Assembly: GCA_016710645.1 (NCBI GenBank)
Contig: JADJVI010000055.1
Location: forward strand, 17,251-81,250
Source: Actinomycetales bacterium
GTDB lineage: Bacteria; Actinomycetota; Actinomycetes; Actinomycetales; Dermatophilaceae
Length of the DNA: 64,000 bases
Direction: 5' to 3'
Positions within the stretch are counted from its first letter, which is position 1; each line of letters starts with the position of its first letter. A program made the position numbers and the translations under genes. Positions 39,261 through 50,195 of the stretch are shown here, in pieces. The notes under the pieces were generated by a model. The model made no database searches. It saw only the letters and a program-made list of their open reading frames with translations, and had not been told where the DNA came from.

Positions 39261-40297
39261 GAGCCGTCCGTGAGGACGGCGACCGACTCGGTGACCAACT
39301 GCGCGGCGCGGTTGCGTTGGCGACGCTCGTTGCGGCGGCGAGCCTCACTGATCGTCGTCGTGCCCGACACGGGGTCGGGCGTGGGGTGCACGGTGGCCAG
39401 ACCCGATCGGAGCACCTCGTCGTAGATGTCGTCAGGGTCCAGCCGCCGCAGTTCGTCGGCCAGGCACTCGGCATCGCGCCGGCGCCGCAGTGAGATGCGT
39501 CGCTCCGGCTGGCCGGGTTGGGTCATCGTGGCGACGAAGTCACCGGGCCGGACCAACTCGATCGGGCCGCTGTGCCGCTCCAGCCGGACGCTGCGGATAC
39601 CGCTGCCTTCGGGGGTGTTGACCCGGGTCACCTCGACCCGAAGGGCATGGGCGAGCCACGCCGCGAGCAAGTCAGTGGACGGCGAGTCCGGGGCACCCGA
39701 GACCGAGGCCGAGAGCACCGGCTCGTAGGGCGGGCCGTCCAACGCCGCCGCGAGTAGCCCCCGCCAGAGCGTGACGCGGGTCCAGGCCAGATCGGTGTCC
39801 CCGGGCCGGTAATGCTCAGCGCGCTGGGTGAGCGCCTTGCGCGGACGGGACGCCTCTGCGGCATCGGTGATGCGGCGGGCGGCCAGCAGCGCGATGGGGT
39901 CCTGGGACAGGTCGCTGGGGGCTTGTCGGGGCCACCAGGCCACGACGGGCGAGTCGGGCAGCAGCAACGGGATGACCACCGATGGCGCGTGCCCGGCCAG
40001 CGGACCGAACAGGCGCAGCACGACGACCTCGCTCGCACCGGCGTCCCCGCCGATGCGGATCTGGGCGTCGATCCGGCTGGCTCCGCGCTTGCTGCTGGAG
40101 ATCATGACGAGGATGCGGCACGGGTGCTGTCGGCTGGCCTCGGTGGCGATCTCGATGACGTCCTCGGCATCGTCGGGTCCGACGACGATGACCAGGGTGA
40201 GGACCCGACCCAATGCCATGGCCCCGACTTCGTTGCGCAGCTGGACGAGCTTCTTGGCCACAGCAGAGGTGGACGTCTCCGGCAGATCGATGATCAC
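39257..40297 (-). CDS. opcA: Glucose-6-phosphate dehydrogenase assembly protein OpcA
   Basis: A 346-residue OpcA, the assembly or activating partner of Zwf in actinobacteria and cyanobacteria. It opens [23 protein letters not shown] and has the conserved GRVLTLVIVV, RIDAQIRIGGDAGASEVVVLRL and LPDSPVVAWWP segments. The C-terminal ~50 residues are Arg-rich (RRRNERRQRNRAAQL). Start overlaps the zwf stop by 4 bp. Confidence 0.92.
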   Translation of the reverse strand: MIIDLPETSTSAVAKKLVQLRNEVGAMALGRVLTLVIVVGPDDAEDVIEIATEASRQHPCRILVMISSSKRGASRIDAQIRIGGDAGASEVVVLRLFGPLAGHAPSVVIPLLLPDSPVVAWWPRQAPSDLSQDPIALLAARRITDAAEASRPRKALTQRAEHYRPGDTDLAWTRVTLWRGLLAAALDGPPYEPVLSASVSGAPDSPSTDLLAAWLAHALRVEVTRVNTPEGSGIRSVRLERHSGPIELVRPGDFVATMTQPGQPERRISLRRRRDAECLADELRRLDPDDIYDEVLRSGLATVHPTPDPVSGTTTISEARRRNERRQRNRAAQLVTESVAVLTDGS

Positions 40298-41835
40298 GGC
40301 ATCCTCCAGGTGCGTCCGTCGCGGTGCATCATCGCGTCGCTGGATGCCGGGCCCCAGCCGCCTGCTTCGTAGGGGTCGGGCCGGCCGCGCCGCGCCCAGG
40401 ACTTCACGATGGGGTCGAGGATCCGCCAGGACAACTCGACCTCCTCGTGACGAGGGAAGAGCGGGGGATCGCCGAGCAGCACGTCGAGGATGAGCCGTTC
40501 GTAAGCCTCAGGAGAGGACTCGGTGAAGGCCGTTCCGTAGCCGAAGTCCATCGTCACGTCGCGGATATCCATCTGGCCGCCCGGCACCTTGGAGCCGAAG
40601 CGGATGGTCACCCCTTCGTCCGGCTGCACCCGGATGACGATGGCGTTCTGGCCGAGCTCCTCGGTGGCCGTGGCCTCGAAAGGCAGATGTGGCGCGCGTT
40701 TGAACACGACCGCGATTTCGGTGACCCGCTTGCCCAGGCGTTTGCCGGTGCGCAGGTAGAACGGCACCCCAGCCCAGCGGCGGGTCGCGACGTCGAGGCG
40801 GATCGCGGCATACGTCTCGGTGGTCGACTCCGGCGCGACGCCCTGCTCCTGGAGGAAGCCGATGACCTCCTCACCGCCCTGCCACCCCGCCGCATACTGC
40901 CCCCGCGCGGTATGCCGGGCAATGTCCTGGGGGATGCGCACCGCCGCGAGGACCTTCTCCTTCTCGGCCCGAAGGGCCGGCGCGTCGAAGCAGGACGGCT
41001 CCTCCATGGCGGTGAGGGCGAGCAACTGCAACAGGTGGTTCTGGATGACGTCGCGGGCGGCGCCGATGCCGTCGTAGTAGCCGGCCCGGCCACCGATCCC
41101 GATGTCCTCGGCCATGGTGATCTGCACGTGGTCGACGTAGTTGTTGTTCCAGACCGGCTCGAAGAGCTGGTTGGCAAAACGCAGCGCCAGGAGGTTCTGG
41201 ACGGTCTCCTTGCCCAGGTAGTGGTCGATGCGGAACACCGAGTCGGACGGGAACACCGAGCTAACGATGCGCTCGAGTTCCTGGGCCGAGGCCAGGTCGT
41301 GACCGAACGGCTTTTCGATGACGACGCGACGCCAGCCGCCAGATTCGGGTTTGGCCAACCCGGATCGGTCCAGTTGTTGACAGACCTGGGCGAAGAAGCC
41401 GGGCGGGATGGACAGGTAGAAGGCGAGGTTGCCGCCGGTGCCGCGTTCCCGTTCGAGCCGGTGCACCGTTTCGGCCAATTGGTCGAATGCGGCGTCGTCG
41501 TCGAACGTGCCGGGGACGAACCGGAAGCCCTCCGCGAGGTTCTTGTAGACGTCCTCGCGGAAGGGGGTACGGGCGTGTTGCCGCACGGCGTCGTGGACGA
41601 TCTGGCCGAAGTCTTGATCGGCCCAATCGCGTCTGGCGAACCCGACCAGCGAGAAACCCGGCGGCAGCAGGCCACGATTGGCCAGGTCGTAGATCGCCGG
41701 CATGAGCTTCTTGCGGGCCAGGTCACCGGTCACGCCGAAGAGCACCAAACCACACGGTCCGGCGATACGGGGGAGCCGCTTGTCCCTCGGGTCGCGCAGC
41801 GGATTGACCCCGGCGGCGATACGTGCAGGCCTCAT
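40294..41835 (-). CDS. zwf: Glucose-6-phosphate 1-dehydrogenase
   Basis: A 513-residue enzyme that oxidises glucose 6-phosphate with NADP+ (or NAD+). N-terminal [20 protein letters not shown] gives the Rossmann GxxGDLA motif; [19 protein letters not shown] is the substrate-binding/catalytic block. ATG at 41835 is chosen because the dehydrogenase proper starts there, even though the frame is open further upstream over tal. Its start overlaps the tal stop (ATGA) and its stop overlaps the opcA start. Confidence 0.95.
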   Translation of the reverse strand: MRPARIAAGVNPLRDPRDKRLPRIAGPCGLVLFGVTGDLARKKLMPAIYDLANRGLLPPGFSLVGFARRDWADQDFGQIVHDAVRQHARTPFREDVYKNLAEGFRFVPGTFDDDAAFDQLAETVHRLERERGTGGNLAFYLSIPPGFFAQVCQQLDRSGLAKPESGGWRRVVIEKPFGHDLASAQELERIVSSVFPSDSVFRIDHYLGKETVQNLLALRFANQLFEPVWNNNYVDHVQITMAEDIGIGGRAGYYDGIGAARDVIQNHLLQLLALTAMEEPSCFDAPALRAEKEKVLAAVRIPQDIARHTARGQYAAGWQGGEEVIGFLQEQGVAPESTTETYAAIRLDVATRRWAGVPFYLRTGKRLGKRVTEIAVVFKRAPHLPFEATATEELGQNAIVIRVQPDEGVTIRFGSKVPGGQMDIRDVTMDFGYGTAFTESSPEAYERLILDVLLGDPPLFPRHEEVELSWRILDPIVKSWARRGRPDPYEAGGWGPASSDAMMHRDGRTWRMP

Positions 41836-42947
41836 GAAGCGGACTCTAGCCCCGCCGTCACGTCGGCCAGCAACGACTCCCACGCCATCTCGAATTTGGC
41901 CACTCCCTCGCGCTCCAGGGTGTCGACGACCTCCGGATACGAGATGCCCAGTTCGGCCAGTCGGTCGAGCACGGACTGGGCCTGGGCATAGGTCGAGGTG
42001 ATCGTGTCGCCGGTGACGACCCCGTGGTCGGCGACCGCGCGGAGCGTCTTCTCCGGCATGGTGTTGACCGTCAAGGGAGCGACCAGCTCGGTGACATACA
42101 TCGTGTCCGGGTAGGCCGGGTCCTTGACTCCCGTGGACGCCCACAATGGGCGCTGCGGGCGAGCACCGTCGTCGGCCAGGCTCTGCCAACGCGGCGTCTG
42201 GAAGACCTCCTCGAAGGCCTGGTAGGCCAGTCGGGCGTTGGCCACGCCGGCCTGGCCGCGCACAGCCAGGGCCTCGGGGGTGCCGATCTCGGTCAGCTGT
42301 CGGTCGATGTCGGTGTCCACCCGCGAGACGAAGAAGGACGCCACGGAGTAGATCCGGTCGAGTGCGTGCCCGGCATCACGGGCGCGCTCCAGGCCTTCGA
42401 GGAAGGCGTGCATGACCGCGCGGTACCGCTCGAGGGCGAAGATCAGCGTGACATTGACGCTGATTCCCTCCGCGAGCACGGCGCTGATAGCCGGCAGACC
42501 GTCGAGCGTCGCCGGGATCTTGATCATGACGTTGTCGCGCCCCACGGCGGCATACAGGGCCCGAGCCTGGGCGATGGTCGCGGCGGTGTCGTGGGCGATG
42601 CGGGGGTCGACCTCGATGGAGACCCGACCGTCTTTGCCGTCGGTGCGGTCGTAGATCGGCCGCAGCACGTCACACGCCGCGCGGACGTCATCCGTCGTCA
42701 TCGCGAAAACTGCCTCGTCGGCGCTGTGACCGGCCCTGGCGTGCTGTGCGAGATCGCCGGCGTAGTCGTCGCTTCCCGTGATCGCCGCCTGGAAGATCGA
42801 CGGGTTCGAGGTCACGCCGGTGACCTCCCAGTCGTCGGACAGCCGTTGCAGCCCACCGGTGCTCAGCCGCGCGCGCGAGAGGTCGTCCAGCCAGATCGAC
42901 ACGCCCGCGGCCGTCAGGTCGGCCAGGGGCTGGTAAGGGGTGCTCAT
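41832..42947 (-). CDS. tal: Transaldolase
   Basis: A 371-residue transaldolase of the long actinobacterial type. [12 protein letters not shown] near the N terminus, [13 protein letters not shown], the Schiff-base Lys in [25 protein letters not shown] and [16 protein letters not shown] are present. It shuttles dihydroxyacetone units between sugar phosphates. Start overlaps the tkt stop by 4 bp. Confidence 0.95.
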   Translation of the reverse strand: MSTPYQPLADLTAAGVSIWLDDLSRARLSTGGLQRLSDDWEVTGVTSNPSIFQAAITGSDDYAGDLAQHARAGHSADEAVFAMTTDDVRAACDVLRPIYDRTDGKDGRVSIEVDPRIAHDTAATIAQARALYAAVGRDNVMIKIPATLDGLPAISAVLAEGISVNVTLIFALERYRAVMHAFLEGLERARDAGHALDRIYSVASFFVSRVDTDIDRQLTEIGTPEALAVRGQAGVANARLAYQAFEEVFQTPRWQSLADDGARPQRPLWASTGVKDPAYPDTMYVTELVAPLTVNTMPEKTLRAVADHGVVTGDTITSTYAQAQSVLDRLAELGISYPEVVDTLEREGVAKFEMAWESLLADVTAGLESAS

Positions 42948-45148
42948 CGGTTGCCTCCAGAAACGGTCTTCAGGGATTCTTCGGCGGCGGCGGCGACGGC
43001 TTCGGGCGTGAATCCGAACTCACGGAACAGCGTGCCCGCGTCGGCGGACGCTCCGAAATGGTCGATCGCCACCATGCGTCCTGCGTCGCCGACGATCTCG
43101 CGCCACCCTTGCGAGGCCGCAGCCTCGACGCTGACCCGAGCTCGCACGGCCGGGGGCAGCACCTCGTCGCGGTAACTGCGCGGTTGCTCGGCGAACCACT
43201 CCCGACACGGCATCGAGACCACCCGGGTGCCGATCCCCTTGTCCTGCAAGAGTTTTCGTGCCTGCAGGGCTAGCGATACTTCGGAGCCGGTCGCCACGAG
43301 GACGACCTGCAAGGGGGTGTCGGTCGCTGCGTCGGCGAGGACATAGCCGCCCTTGGCGACCCCATCCACCGAGCCGTATTCGGCGCGGTCGAGCACGGGC
43401 AGGTTCTGTCGGCTCAGTGCCAGTCCGGCCGGGCGAGCGTTGCGCAGGATCGCCAGCCAGGCGGCCGCAGTCTCATTGGCGTCGGCCGGCCGGACCACGT
43501 CCAGACCGGGCATGGCGCGCAGGCTGGCCAGGTGCTCGATGGGCTGATGGGTCGGGCCGTCCTCCCCGAGGCCGATGGAGTCGTGCGTCCAGACGAAGGT
43601 GACCGGCACTTGCTGGATGGCGGCCAGGCGCACTGCTCCGCGCATGTAGTCGGAGAAGACCAGGAAGGTGCCGCCGTAGGGCCGGGTCAGCCCTTCGAGG
43701 GCGATGCCGTTGAGGATGCAGCCCATCCCGAACTCACGGATGCCGAAGTGCAGCGTGCGCCCGTAGGGTCCGCCCTGCCAGGCGCGGGTCTGCCGGTCGG
43801 TGGGGATGAAAGACGGCTCGCCCTTCATCGTCGTGTTGTTGCTCTCGGCCAGGTCGGCCGATCCACCCCAGAGCTCGGGCATGACTCCCGCCAGGGCGGT
43901 GAGGACCGCGCCGGACGCGGCGCGGGTGGCGACCCCCTTGGGGTCCGCGGCCCAGGTCGGGAGGGCCTGCGCGATGCCTTCGGGCAGCTCACCGGCGACG
44001 ATGCGGTCCAGCAGGGCAGCCCGCTCCGGGTATGCCGTGCGCCACCCGGCATACCGCTCCTGCCACGCGCTGTGGGCCTGTCGGCCGCGGTCGGTGACCG
44101 CGCGGGTGTGGGCGATGACCTCCGGGTCGACCTGGAAGGAGCGCTCCGGGTCGAAGCCGAGGACGCGCTTGAGAGTCGCGATCTCGTCGACTCCGAGCGC
44201 CGAGCCATGCGAGCCGCCGGTGTCCTGCTTGGTGGGCGCGGGCCAGGCGATGATGGTGCGCAGCACGATGAAGGTGGGTCGGTCGGTGACTGCCTTGCCG
44301 GCCTCGATCGCTTCCAGGAGCGCGTCGATGTCCTCGACATATCCGTGACCGCCCGCGCCGTCGGCGTGGTCCCCGCGCCAGTCGACGATGCGCACGTCCC
44401 AGCCGTAGGCGCGGTAGCGCTCGGCGACGTCCTCGGAGAACGCGATATTCGTGTCGTCCTCGATGGAGATCTGGTTCTGGTCGTAGATGACGACGAGGTT
44501 GCCCAATTGCTGGTGGCCGGCGAGCGAGCAGGCCTCGTGGGAGACCCCCTCTTGGACGTCGCCGTCACTGCACAGGACGTAAATGGAGTGGTCGAAGACG
44601 CTCTCGCCGGCCGGCGCATCGGGGTCGAAGAGCCCGCGCTGACGGCGCTGGGCCATCGCCATCCCGACGGCCGAGGCGAGGCCCGAGCCGAGCGGGCCGG
44701 TGGTGATCTCCACACCGGCGGTGTGGTGGACCTCGGGGTGACCGGGCGTCTTGGCGCCCCACGTGCGCAAGGCCTGCAGGTCGGCGAGTTCGAGCCCGAA
44801 GCCGGAAAGGTAGAGCTGGACGTACTGAGTGAGGCTGGAGTGGCCGCAGGACAGCACGAACCGGTCGCGGCCCAACCATGCCGGGTCGCTCGGGTCGTGC
44901 TGCATGACCTGCTGATAAAGCAGGTATGCCGCGGGGGCCAGTGACATGGCGGTGCCCGGGTGGCCGTTGCCCACCTTCTGCACGGCGTCGGCCGCCAGCA
45001 GGCGGGCCGTGTCCACCGCTCGCACGTCGAGGTCGGTCCAGCCGGCTCGCGTGGCGCGCGGACGCTGCAGGGTGCGGTCGCGCTCGGCCAGGCCTTCGGC
45101 CGCATTGCCGGCCGGGGTCGAGGTGGGGGTGGTCGGTTCGGATGTCAC
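42944..45148 (-). CDS. tkt: Transketolase
   Basis: A 734-residue thiamine-diphosphate enzyme. Motifs: [38 protein letters not shown] (TPP-binding GDG...), [14 protein letters not shown] and [19 protein letters not shown]. First gene of the pentose phosphate operon. GTG at 45148 follows a GGAGAT box on the minus strand. Divergent from ctaB across ~174 bp. An inverted motif pair lies inside it at 44029-44055. Confidence 0.95.
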   Translation of the reverse strand: MTSEPTTPTSTPAGNAAEGLAERDRTLQRPRATRAGWTDLDVRAVDTARLLAADAVQKVGNGHPGTAMSLAPAAYLLYQQVMQHDPSDPAWLGRDRFVLSCGHSSLTQYVQLYLSGFGLELADLQALRTWGAKTPGHPEVHHTAGVEITTGPLGSGLASAVGMAMAQRRQRGLFDPDAPAGESVFDHSIYVLCSDGDVQEGVSHEACSLAGHQQLGNLVVIYDQNQISIEDDTNIAFSEDVAERYRAYGWDVRIVDWRGDHADGAGGHGYVEDIDALLEAIEAGKAVTDRPTFIVLRTIIAWPAPTKQDTGGSHGSALGVDEIATLKRVLGFDPERSFQVDPEVIAHTRAVTDRGRQAHSAWQERYAGWRTAYPERAALLDRIVAGELPEGIAQALPTWAADPKGVATRAASGAVLTALAGVMPELWGGSADLAESNNTTMKGEPSFIPTDRQTRAWQGGPYGRTLHFGIREFGMGCILNGIALEGLTRPYGGTFLVFSDYMRGAVRLAAIQQVPVTFVWTHDSIGLGEDGPTHQPIEHLASLRAMPGLDVVRPADANETAAAWLAILRNARPAGLALSRQNLPVLDRAEYGSVDGVAKGGYVLADAATDTPLQVVLVATGSEVSLALQARKLLQDKGIGTRVVSMPCREWFAEQPRSYRDEVLPPAVRARVSVEAAASQGWREIVGDAGRMVAIDHFGASADAGTLFREFGFTPEAVAAAAEESLKTVSGGNR
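44029..44055. repeat. Inverted GTATGCCG-motif pair inside tkt
   Basis: GGTATGCCG and CGGCATACC, perfect 9-bp arms with a 9-base spacer, in the coding region of transketolase. Confidence 0.65.
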
Positions 45149-45322
45149 CGAAGATCTCCTCGTCGAATTCGGTTGCTCACGACAGGCCCCGGAGCGGTCG
45201 AGGTGGCCGTCCCGTCGGGTGGTCGTTCGCTGACTGGCGTCGAGATCGAGCCTAGTGGCGGATCCGCAGCGCCCCGGGGCTCGTGCTGGATGTTGCCTTA
45301 CCCCCAGGTAGACTCCGGAATC

Positions 45323-46282
45323 GTGACCGCTGTCGATCCGCGCGCCGAACTGGCCTCGACGCCTGGGCCGACCGGGCGGGGGTTCTGGTTCATGGCGGGG
45401 CAGTACGTCGCCCTCACCAAACCACGCATCATCGAGTTGCTGCTCATCACGACCGTTCCGGTGATGTTCCTGGCCGAGCGCGGCATCCCGTCGTTGGGTC
45501 TCATCCTCGCGACCCTCGTCGGTGGCACCCTCTCGGCGGGTGCGGCCAACTCGCTCAACTGCGTCATCGACCGCGATATCGACGCGATCATGAACCGCAC
45601 CGCCAGCCGTCCCCTGGTCACCGGCACGATCAGCACGCGCTCAGCGGTGATCTTCGGCATGGCGCTGTGTGTGGCCGCCACGCTCGTGCTGGGACTGCTG
45701 GTCAACTGGCTCAGCGCCTGGCTGGCCCTGGCCGCCTTCGTCTTCTACGTCGGCATCTACAGCGTTGTGCTCAAGCGCCGCACCCCGCAGAACATCGTCT
45801 GGGGCGGCGCCGCCGGATGTATGCCGGTCCTCATCGGCTGGTCGGCCGTGACCAACACGGTCTCCTGGTCGGCGTGGATCCTCTTCCTCGTCATCTTCTT
45901 CTGGACGCCGCCGCACTACTGGCCGCTGTCGATGAAGTTCAAGGAGGACTACGCCGCGGCGTCGGTGCCGATGCTGCCGGTCGTGGCCAAGTTCGTCGTC
46001 GTGTCGCGCCAGATCCTGCTCTACTCCTGGGTGATGGTGCTCACCTCGCTGGCGCTCATTCCGGTCGCCCCGATGGGGTGGATCTACACCCTCGGCGCGG
46101 TGCTCTCCGGTGGGGTGTTCCTCGCCGAAGCGCATCGCCTACACCATCACGCCGTGCTCGGTTCACCCCAAGCGGTGCTGCGGCCGATGCGGCTGTTCCA
46201 TCTGTCGATCAGCTATCTCACCGTGCTCTTCGTCGCCGTCGCGATCGACCCGCTGGTCTATCTCGCGCTTCCCGGCCGCTGA
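45323..46282 (+). CDS. ctaB: Protoheme IX farnesyltransferase (haem O synthase)
   Basis: A 319-residue UbiA-fold membrane prenyltransferase that attaches farnesyl to haem B, making haem O. First Asp-rich motif [20 protein letters not shown] is intact; about nine membrane segments follow, and [12 protein letters not shown] is the family's conserved late block. GTG at 45323 lies 8 bases after TAGACT, a possible -10, so it may be leaderless. Functionally paired with ctaA (haem A synthase) 1.5 kb away. Confidence 0.92.
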   Translation: MTAVDPRAELASTPGPTGRGFWFMAGQYVALTKPRIIELLLITTVPVMFLAERGIPSLGLILATLVGGTLSAGAANSLNCVIDRDIDAIMNRTASRPLVTGTISTRSAVIFGMALCVAATLVLGLLVNWLSAWLALAAFVFYVGIYSVVLKRRTPQNIVWGGAAGCMPVLIGWSAVTNTVSWSAWILFLVIFFWTPPHYWPLSMKFKEDYAAASVPMLPVVAKFVVVSRQILLYSWVMVLTSLALIPVAPMGWIYTLGAVLSGGVFLAEAHRLHHHAVLGSPQAVLRPMRLFHLSISYLTVLFVAVAIDPLVYLALPGR

Positions 46283-46308
46283 CCCGCCCGACCCCGTCGC
46301 ACGGCGAA

Positions 46309-46884
46309 TCAGGCGCGGCCCTGGCTGAAGTACTCGTCGTTTGGCACCATCCCGAGGGCGGAACTCACCCGGTTGGTCATGTTGAACATCCCGACGATCT
46401 GCACCAGTTCGACGATCTCGTGGTCCCCCAGGCCCACCTCACGCAGTGTTTCCAGGTCGGACTGACCCACCTGCTCGGGGTGCCTGGTGAGCAACTCGGC
46501 ATACCGGGCCATGGCCTGCAGCCGCGGCGACAGCGGCGCCTGCCGCCAATTCACTGCCACGAGATCGGCCGTCACGGCGTCCTCGAGGAAGACCCGTAGC
46601 GCAGCCCCGTGGCTCACCGCGCAGTAGGTGCAGCGATTGAGCGCCGATACGACGACCGCGAGCAGTTCGCGCTCGGCCAGCGGCAGATGGCCCGCCTTGT
46701 TGACCAGGAGGTTGAAGTAGCGCCACCACGCAAGGAACTGCTCGCCGTTGACCGCCTGGGCGCGAAAGACGTTGGGGACGAAACCGAAAGCCGCCTCTGC
46801 CTTGTCCCACAGCGCGCTCACCGCTTCGGGCACCTCGTCGGGTCCGGGAACGGGAAGATAGGAGATCGGGGGGTTGTCGGCCAT
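46309..46884 (-). CDS. AhpD/carboxymuconolactone-decarboxylase-like peroxidase-related protein
   Basis: A 191-residue all-helical protein. The redox motif is [14 protein letters not shown] (CxxC followed by SHG), the AhpD-like active site. Its start [22 protein letters not shown] and the [24 protein letters not shown] block fit the uncharacterised peroxidase-related enzyme group. Likely cytoplasmic peroxide defence, partner unknown. Convergent with ctaB; downstream of the ctaA hairpin. Confidence 0.85.
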   Translation of the reverse strand: MADNPPISYLPVPGPDEVPEAVSALWDKAEAAFGFVPNVFRAQAVNGEQFLAWWRYFNLLVNKAGHLPLAERELLAVVVSALNRCTYCAVSHGAALRVFLEDAVTADLVAVNWRQAPLSPRLQAMARYAELLTRHPEQVGQSDLETLREVGLGDHEIVELVQIVGMFNMTNRVSSALGMVPNDEYFSQGRA

Positions 46885-46907
46885 GCCCCAGTATGCCGTG
46901 GGGCTGA

Positions 46908-46933
46908 GTCCCAGCGTGGGTATGCGCTGGGAC
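46908..46933 (-). terminator. Terminator hairpin after ctaA
   Basis: GTCCCAGCG and CGCTGGGAC, perfect 9-bp arms with an 8-base loop, 25 bp beyond the ctaA stop on the minus strand. Confidence 0.6.
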
Positions 46934-46957
46934 AGGTCAGTCCTTAGTCCGTAGTCC

Positions 46958-47860
46958 CTAGACCGGGTTGCGGTAGAGGTTGAGGGTGCCGTTGGTCAGG
47001 GCCATCGCCAGAAGCGCGGCGCCCAGCATGTGGGTGCCGACGATGACGATGGGCAACCCGGTGAAGTACTGCACATAACCCAACAGCCCTTGGACGGCGG
47101 TGAGCACGAGCACCATGTGCCACGAACTCCGGGCCTTGGCCAGCTCGGTCGCCGAGCCAGCGCCCTGACCCAACCGGATCGCCACGAGGGTGGCCAGGGC
47201 GAGCCCGATGAAGAGCATGACCACGTCGGCGTGCAGCCAGGAGACCAAACGAGGGTCGAAGCCGGTGCGCGCCGGTGTGTCGGCGTCACCCGAGTGTGGT
47301 CCCGAGCCGGTGACGATTGTCCCGAGCACCATGACCACGAACCCGAGCCCAAAGGCCAGCCAGCCCAGGCGGACCGCCCAGGGGTGCACGACGGGCGCCC
47401 GTCGATCGGCCACGGCGCCGTCGTCGGCTCCGCGCAGCAGTGCGGTGGCCGCCGCGACCAACACAATCGACGCCAAGAAGTGGAAGGCGACAATCACCGG
47501 ATTGAGGCCGGTCCAGACGGTGATGCCCCCCACCACGGCCTGGGCGATGATGACGAGGATGACGAACCACGCCAGTCGCACCATGCCGCGACGGCGGGGG
47601 AAGTGGGTGTAGACGGCCCACAGCGACAGAGCGGCGATGACGACGAGGACGCCGGTCAAGGTGCGGTTGCCGAACTCGATGAACTTGTGAAACCCCTCGG
47701 CCTGGGCCGCGACTGGTGTGAGCGATCCTTGCGCACAGGTGGGCCAGTCCGGACATCCCAACCCGCTGCCGGTGAGGCGGACAATGCCTCCGGTGACGAT
47801 GATGAGAATCTGAGCGACCAGGTTGGCGACGAGGACGGGACGCACCCAGGTCGCGCGCAT
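46958..47860 (-). CDS. ctaA: Haem A synthase
   Basis: A 300-residue, eight-segment membrane protein that oxidises haem O to haem A for cytochrome oxidase. Seen: [19 protein letters not shown] near the N terminus (the conserved extracellular Cys pair), the haem-ligand His region [17 protein letters not shown], and further His in later helices. ATG at 47860 is chosen because the protein proper starts there; an open frame runs further back over the ABC permease. A likely single transcript ended by the hairpin at 46908-46933. Confidence 0.9.
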   Translation of the reverse strand: MRATWVRPVLVANLVAQILIIVTGGIVRLTGSGLGCPDWPTCAQGSLTPVAAQAEGFHKFIEFGNRTLTGVLVVIAALSLWAVYTHFPRRRGMVRLAWFVILVIIAQAVVGGITVWTGLNPVIVAFHFLASIVLVAAATALLRGADDGAVADRRAPVVHPWAVRLGWLAFGLGFVVMVLGTIVTGSGPHSGDADTPARTGFDPRLVSWLHADVVMLFIGLALATLVAIRLGQGAGSATELAKARSSWHMVLVLTAVQGLLGYVQYFTGLPIVIVGTHMLGAALLAMALTNGTLNLYRNPV

Positions 47861-47936
47861 TACGGGTAGAGCCACAGGCTCAAGGGTATGCCGCCCAGCG
47901 TCCCGCTCCGCGCGGGGGTCCGGGCAGCGAGGCGGA

Positions 47937-48683
47937 TCAGTCCGACCAGCGGAAGGTGCGGGCGGCGACCAGGGTGGCGACGATTCCCCAGGCCAGCAGG
48001 ATGAGCAGCGCCAGACCGTCGAATACCCCGGCCTCGAAGGCTGCGCGCAGCCCATCGGCCAGGGCAGCCGAGGGCAGGACGCCGGCGACCGACGCCAGCG
48101 TCCCCGACATGGCCACCCGGGGCACGATGACCCCGCCGAGGACGAGCAGGAGCACCCAGACCAGGTTGGCGATGGCCAGGACACCCTCGGCCCGCAACAG
48201 GCCCGCGAGCAGGAGCGCCAAGGCGACGAAGGCCCACGTGCCGGCGACAAGGAACACCAGGGCGATCGGCAGGCCGGAGAGCGCAGGTTGCCAACCAAGC
48301 GCCAGGCCGACCCCGCCGATGACCAGCCACTGCAGGACCTCGACGGCCAGAGTTGCCAGCGCCTTCCCCCAAAGCAGACCGTCGCGACCCAGGGGGGTGG
48401 TGCCGAGCAGGCGCAGCACGGCATACCGGCGGTCGAATCCGGTGGCGATGGCCTGGGCGGTGAACGCCGCCGAGATGACGCAGAGGGCGAGGACGCCGGG
48501 CACGGCGAGGTCGATCCGACGTCCGTCGCCGAGCGATGGGGCGGTGGTGTAGGCCAGCCCGATGAGCGCCCCCAGCGGCAGGATCAACGAGACGAGGAGT
48601 TGCTCGCCGTTGGCCAGCAGGGTGCCCAGCTCGAACCGCGCTTGGGACAGCACCCGGGTGCGGGCCGTCGCGGGGGCGCTCAT
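47937..48683 (-). CDS. ABC-2 type exporter permease
   Basis: A 248-residue membrane protein with about six hydrophobic segments, the ABC-2 exporter layout (ARTRVLSQARFELGTLLANGEQ, then SLILPLGALIGLAYT, and a repeated hydrophobic core). Pairs with the ATPase whose stop overlaps its ATG at 48683 by 4 bp. In actinobacteria this pair often sits beside ctaA/ctaB and sufR, but the substrate is unknown. Confidence 0.85.
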   Translation of the reverse strand: MSAPATARTRVLSQARFELGTLLANGEQLLVSLILPLGALIGLAYTTAPSLGDGRRIDLAVPGVLALCVISAAFTAQAIATGFDRRYAVLRLLGTTPLGRDGLLWGKALATLAVEVLQWLVIGGVGLALGWQPALSGLPIALVFLVAGTWAFVALALLLAGLLRAEGVLAIANLVWVLLLVLGGVIVPRVAMSGTLASVAGVLPSAALADGLRAAFEAGVFDGLALLILLAWGIVATLVAARTFRWSD

Positions 48684-49399
48684 GCCCGCTCCTTGCGAGT
48701 GAGGTCGAAGTAGACGCTCTCCAAGGTGCGATCCCCGACGACTTCGGCCGGTGACCCCGTCGCGACGGCTCGACCTGCGCTGATGACGACCAGGTGGGTG
48801 GCCAGGGCCTGCGCCTCCTCGAAGGAATGGGTGGTGACGACGACCGTCGTGCCGTCGGCGGCAACCTCGCGCAGCAGGTCATAGACGTCCAGCCGCCCGT
48901 GTGGGTCCAGGCCAGCCGTGGGCTCGTCGAGGAAGAGCACCTCGGGCCGGCCGATGAGCGCCGCGGCAAGGGCCAGGCGCTGTTTCTGCCCGCCAGAAAG
49001 GCGACGGACCGTGGTGCCGGAGAAGGCGTCGATGCCGAGACGACTGGCGAGCGGCGAGATGTCGGCGGGCACGGCATACAGGCTGGCCAGGTGTGCGAGG
49101 AGCCGCAGCGGCTTGGTGCCATTGGGCAGCCCACCGGACTGCAACATGACCCCGACCCGGGCGCGGTGTTCGGCGGAACTCAACCAGGGGTCCGTGCCGA
49201 GCACACGAACGGTGCCGCCGTCTGGGCGCTGAAGGCCCACGGCGCACTCGATGGCGGTCGTCTTGCCGGCCCCATTGGGGCCGAGGACTGCGGTGATGCC
49301 ACCCGCAGGCGCCACCCAGGTCATGTCATCGCAGGCTCGCACCGATCCGTAGTGCCGCTTCAGCGACTCGACGGTCACGGCGGGTGTCGGGGAGCTCAC
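48680..49399 (-). CDS. ABC transporter ATPase
   Basis: A 239-residue ATPase: Walker A GPNGAGKTT, Q-loop MLQSGGLP, signature RLSGGQKQRLALA, Walker B VLFLDEPTAGLDP and a switch His in TTHSFEEA. Couples to the permease right after it (4-bp overlap). GTG at 49399 begins VSSPTPAVTVESLKRHYGS; the upstream part of the frame is not ABC-like. Divergent from sufR. Confidence 0.9.
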   Translation of the reverse strand: MSSPTPAVTVESLKRHYGSVRACDDMTWVAPAGGITAVLGPNGAGKTTAIECAVGLQRPDGGTVRVLGTDPWLSSAEHRARVGVMLQSGGLPNGTKPLRLLAHLASLYAVPADISPLASRLGIDAFSGTTVRRLSGGQKQRLALAAALIGRPEVLFLDEPTAGLDPHGRLDVYDLLREVAADGTTVVVTTHSFEEAQALATHLVVISAGRAVATGSPAEVVGDRTLESVYFDLTRKERA

Positions 49400-49431
49400 G
49401 ATCGGCCAGTCTAGGCCGCTGCGGACCGTGG

Positions 49432-49467
49432 TTGGCCATGTCGACGAATTACGGCATACTGATGTAG
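49432..49467 (+). promoter_or_regulatory. sufR promoter, probably leaderless
   Basis: TTGGCC (49432-49437), a 17-base spacer, then CATACT (49455-49460), and the sufR GTG at 49467 only 7 bases after the -10. No ribosome binding site lies before the GTG. This gives a well-spaced sigma70-type promoter with the start of transcription at or near the start codon. The -10 overlaps one copy of the window-wide octamer motif. Confidence 0.55.
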
Positions 49468-50195
49468 TGATTATCGGAAACACGACCCGGCAGGGTGACA
49501 CTGAGGGCCGCACCCGCGACCTCGTGCTCGCCGCTGTCACGGAGCGCGGTCCGATCAGTGCGTCGGCCTTGGGTCGTGATCTCGGCCTGACGCCCGCCGC
49601 GGTGCGCCGCCACCTCGATGCCCTGGCCGAAGCTGGGGTGATCGTCGAGCGGGAGGCGCCGCTCAGCGCGTCGGTGGCTCGCGGGCGCGGACGCCCGGCT
49701 CGTCAGTGGGTCGTCGCGGCGGCCGGCCACGACGAATTGCCTTCTCACTACGACGATCTCGCCGCTCAGGCGCTGCGCTACCTCGCTACTGCGGCCGGTC
49801 CCGAAGCGGTGTCCGCGTTCGCCCGCCACCGCGCCCAGGAGATCGAGAGCCGGTATGCCGCGACCGTCACCACCGCGGGCGAAGACCCGGTCGCTCGGGC
49901 CCGTGCCTTGGTGGAGGTGCTTAGCGCGGATGGGTTCGCGGCGTCGGCCCGACCCGTCGGCACTGGCGCGATGGCCGGCATTCAGGTCTGCCAGGGACAC
50001 TGCCCGGTGCGTCAGGTCGCCGCGGAGTTCCCGGCGTTGTGCCAGGCGGAGACCGACGCCTTCTCCCGGTTGTTGGGTGTCCACGTCCAGCGCCTGTCGA
50101 CCTTGGCCCGCGGCCAGCACGTGTGCACGACATTCGTCCCCACGCCCGTCAGTCAGCTTCCCCCACCCGACCGATCGAAAGGCCACCTCTCGTGA
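49467..50195 (+). CDS. sufR: Fe-S cluster regulator SufR, winged-helix
   Basis: A 242-residue DNA-binding protein. Winged-helix part [25 protein letters not shown] with a Lys/Arg-rich wing ([12 protein letters not shown]), and a C-terminal half carrying four cysteines: [14 protein letters not shown] and HVCTTF, the usual [4Fe-4S] ligand set. Represses or tunes the suf operon according to Fe-S demand. GTG at 49467 chosen because a promoter -10 sits just before it. Its stop overlaps the sufB GTG by 4 bp, so repressor and target are in one transcript. Confidence 0.9.
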   Translation: MIIGNTTRQGDTEGRTRDLVLAAVTERGPISASALGRDLGLTPAAVRRHLDALAEAGVIVEREAPLSASVARGRGRPARQWVVAAAGHDELPSHYDDLAAQALRYLATAAGPEAVSAFARHRAQEIESRYAATVTTAGEDPVARARALVEVLSADGFAASARPVGTGAMAGIQVCQGHCPVRQVAAEFPALCQAETDAFSRLLGVHVQRLSTLARGQHVCTTFVPTPVSQLPPPDRSKGHLS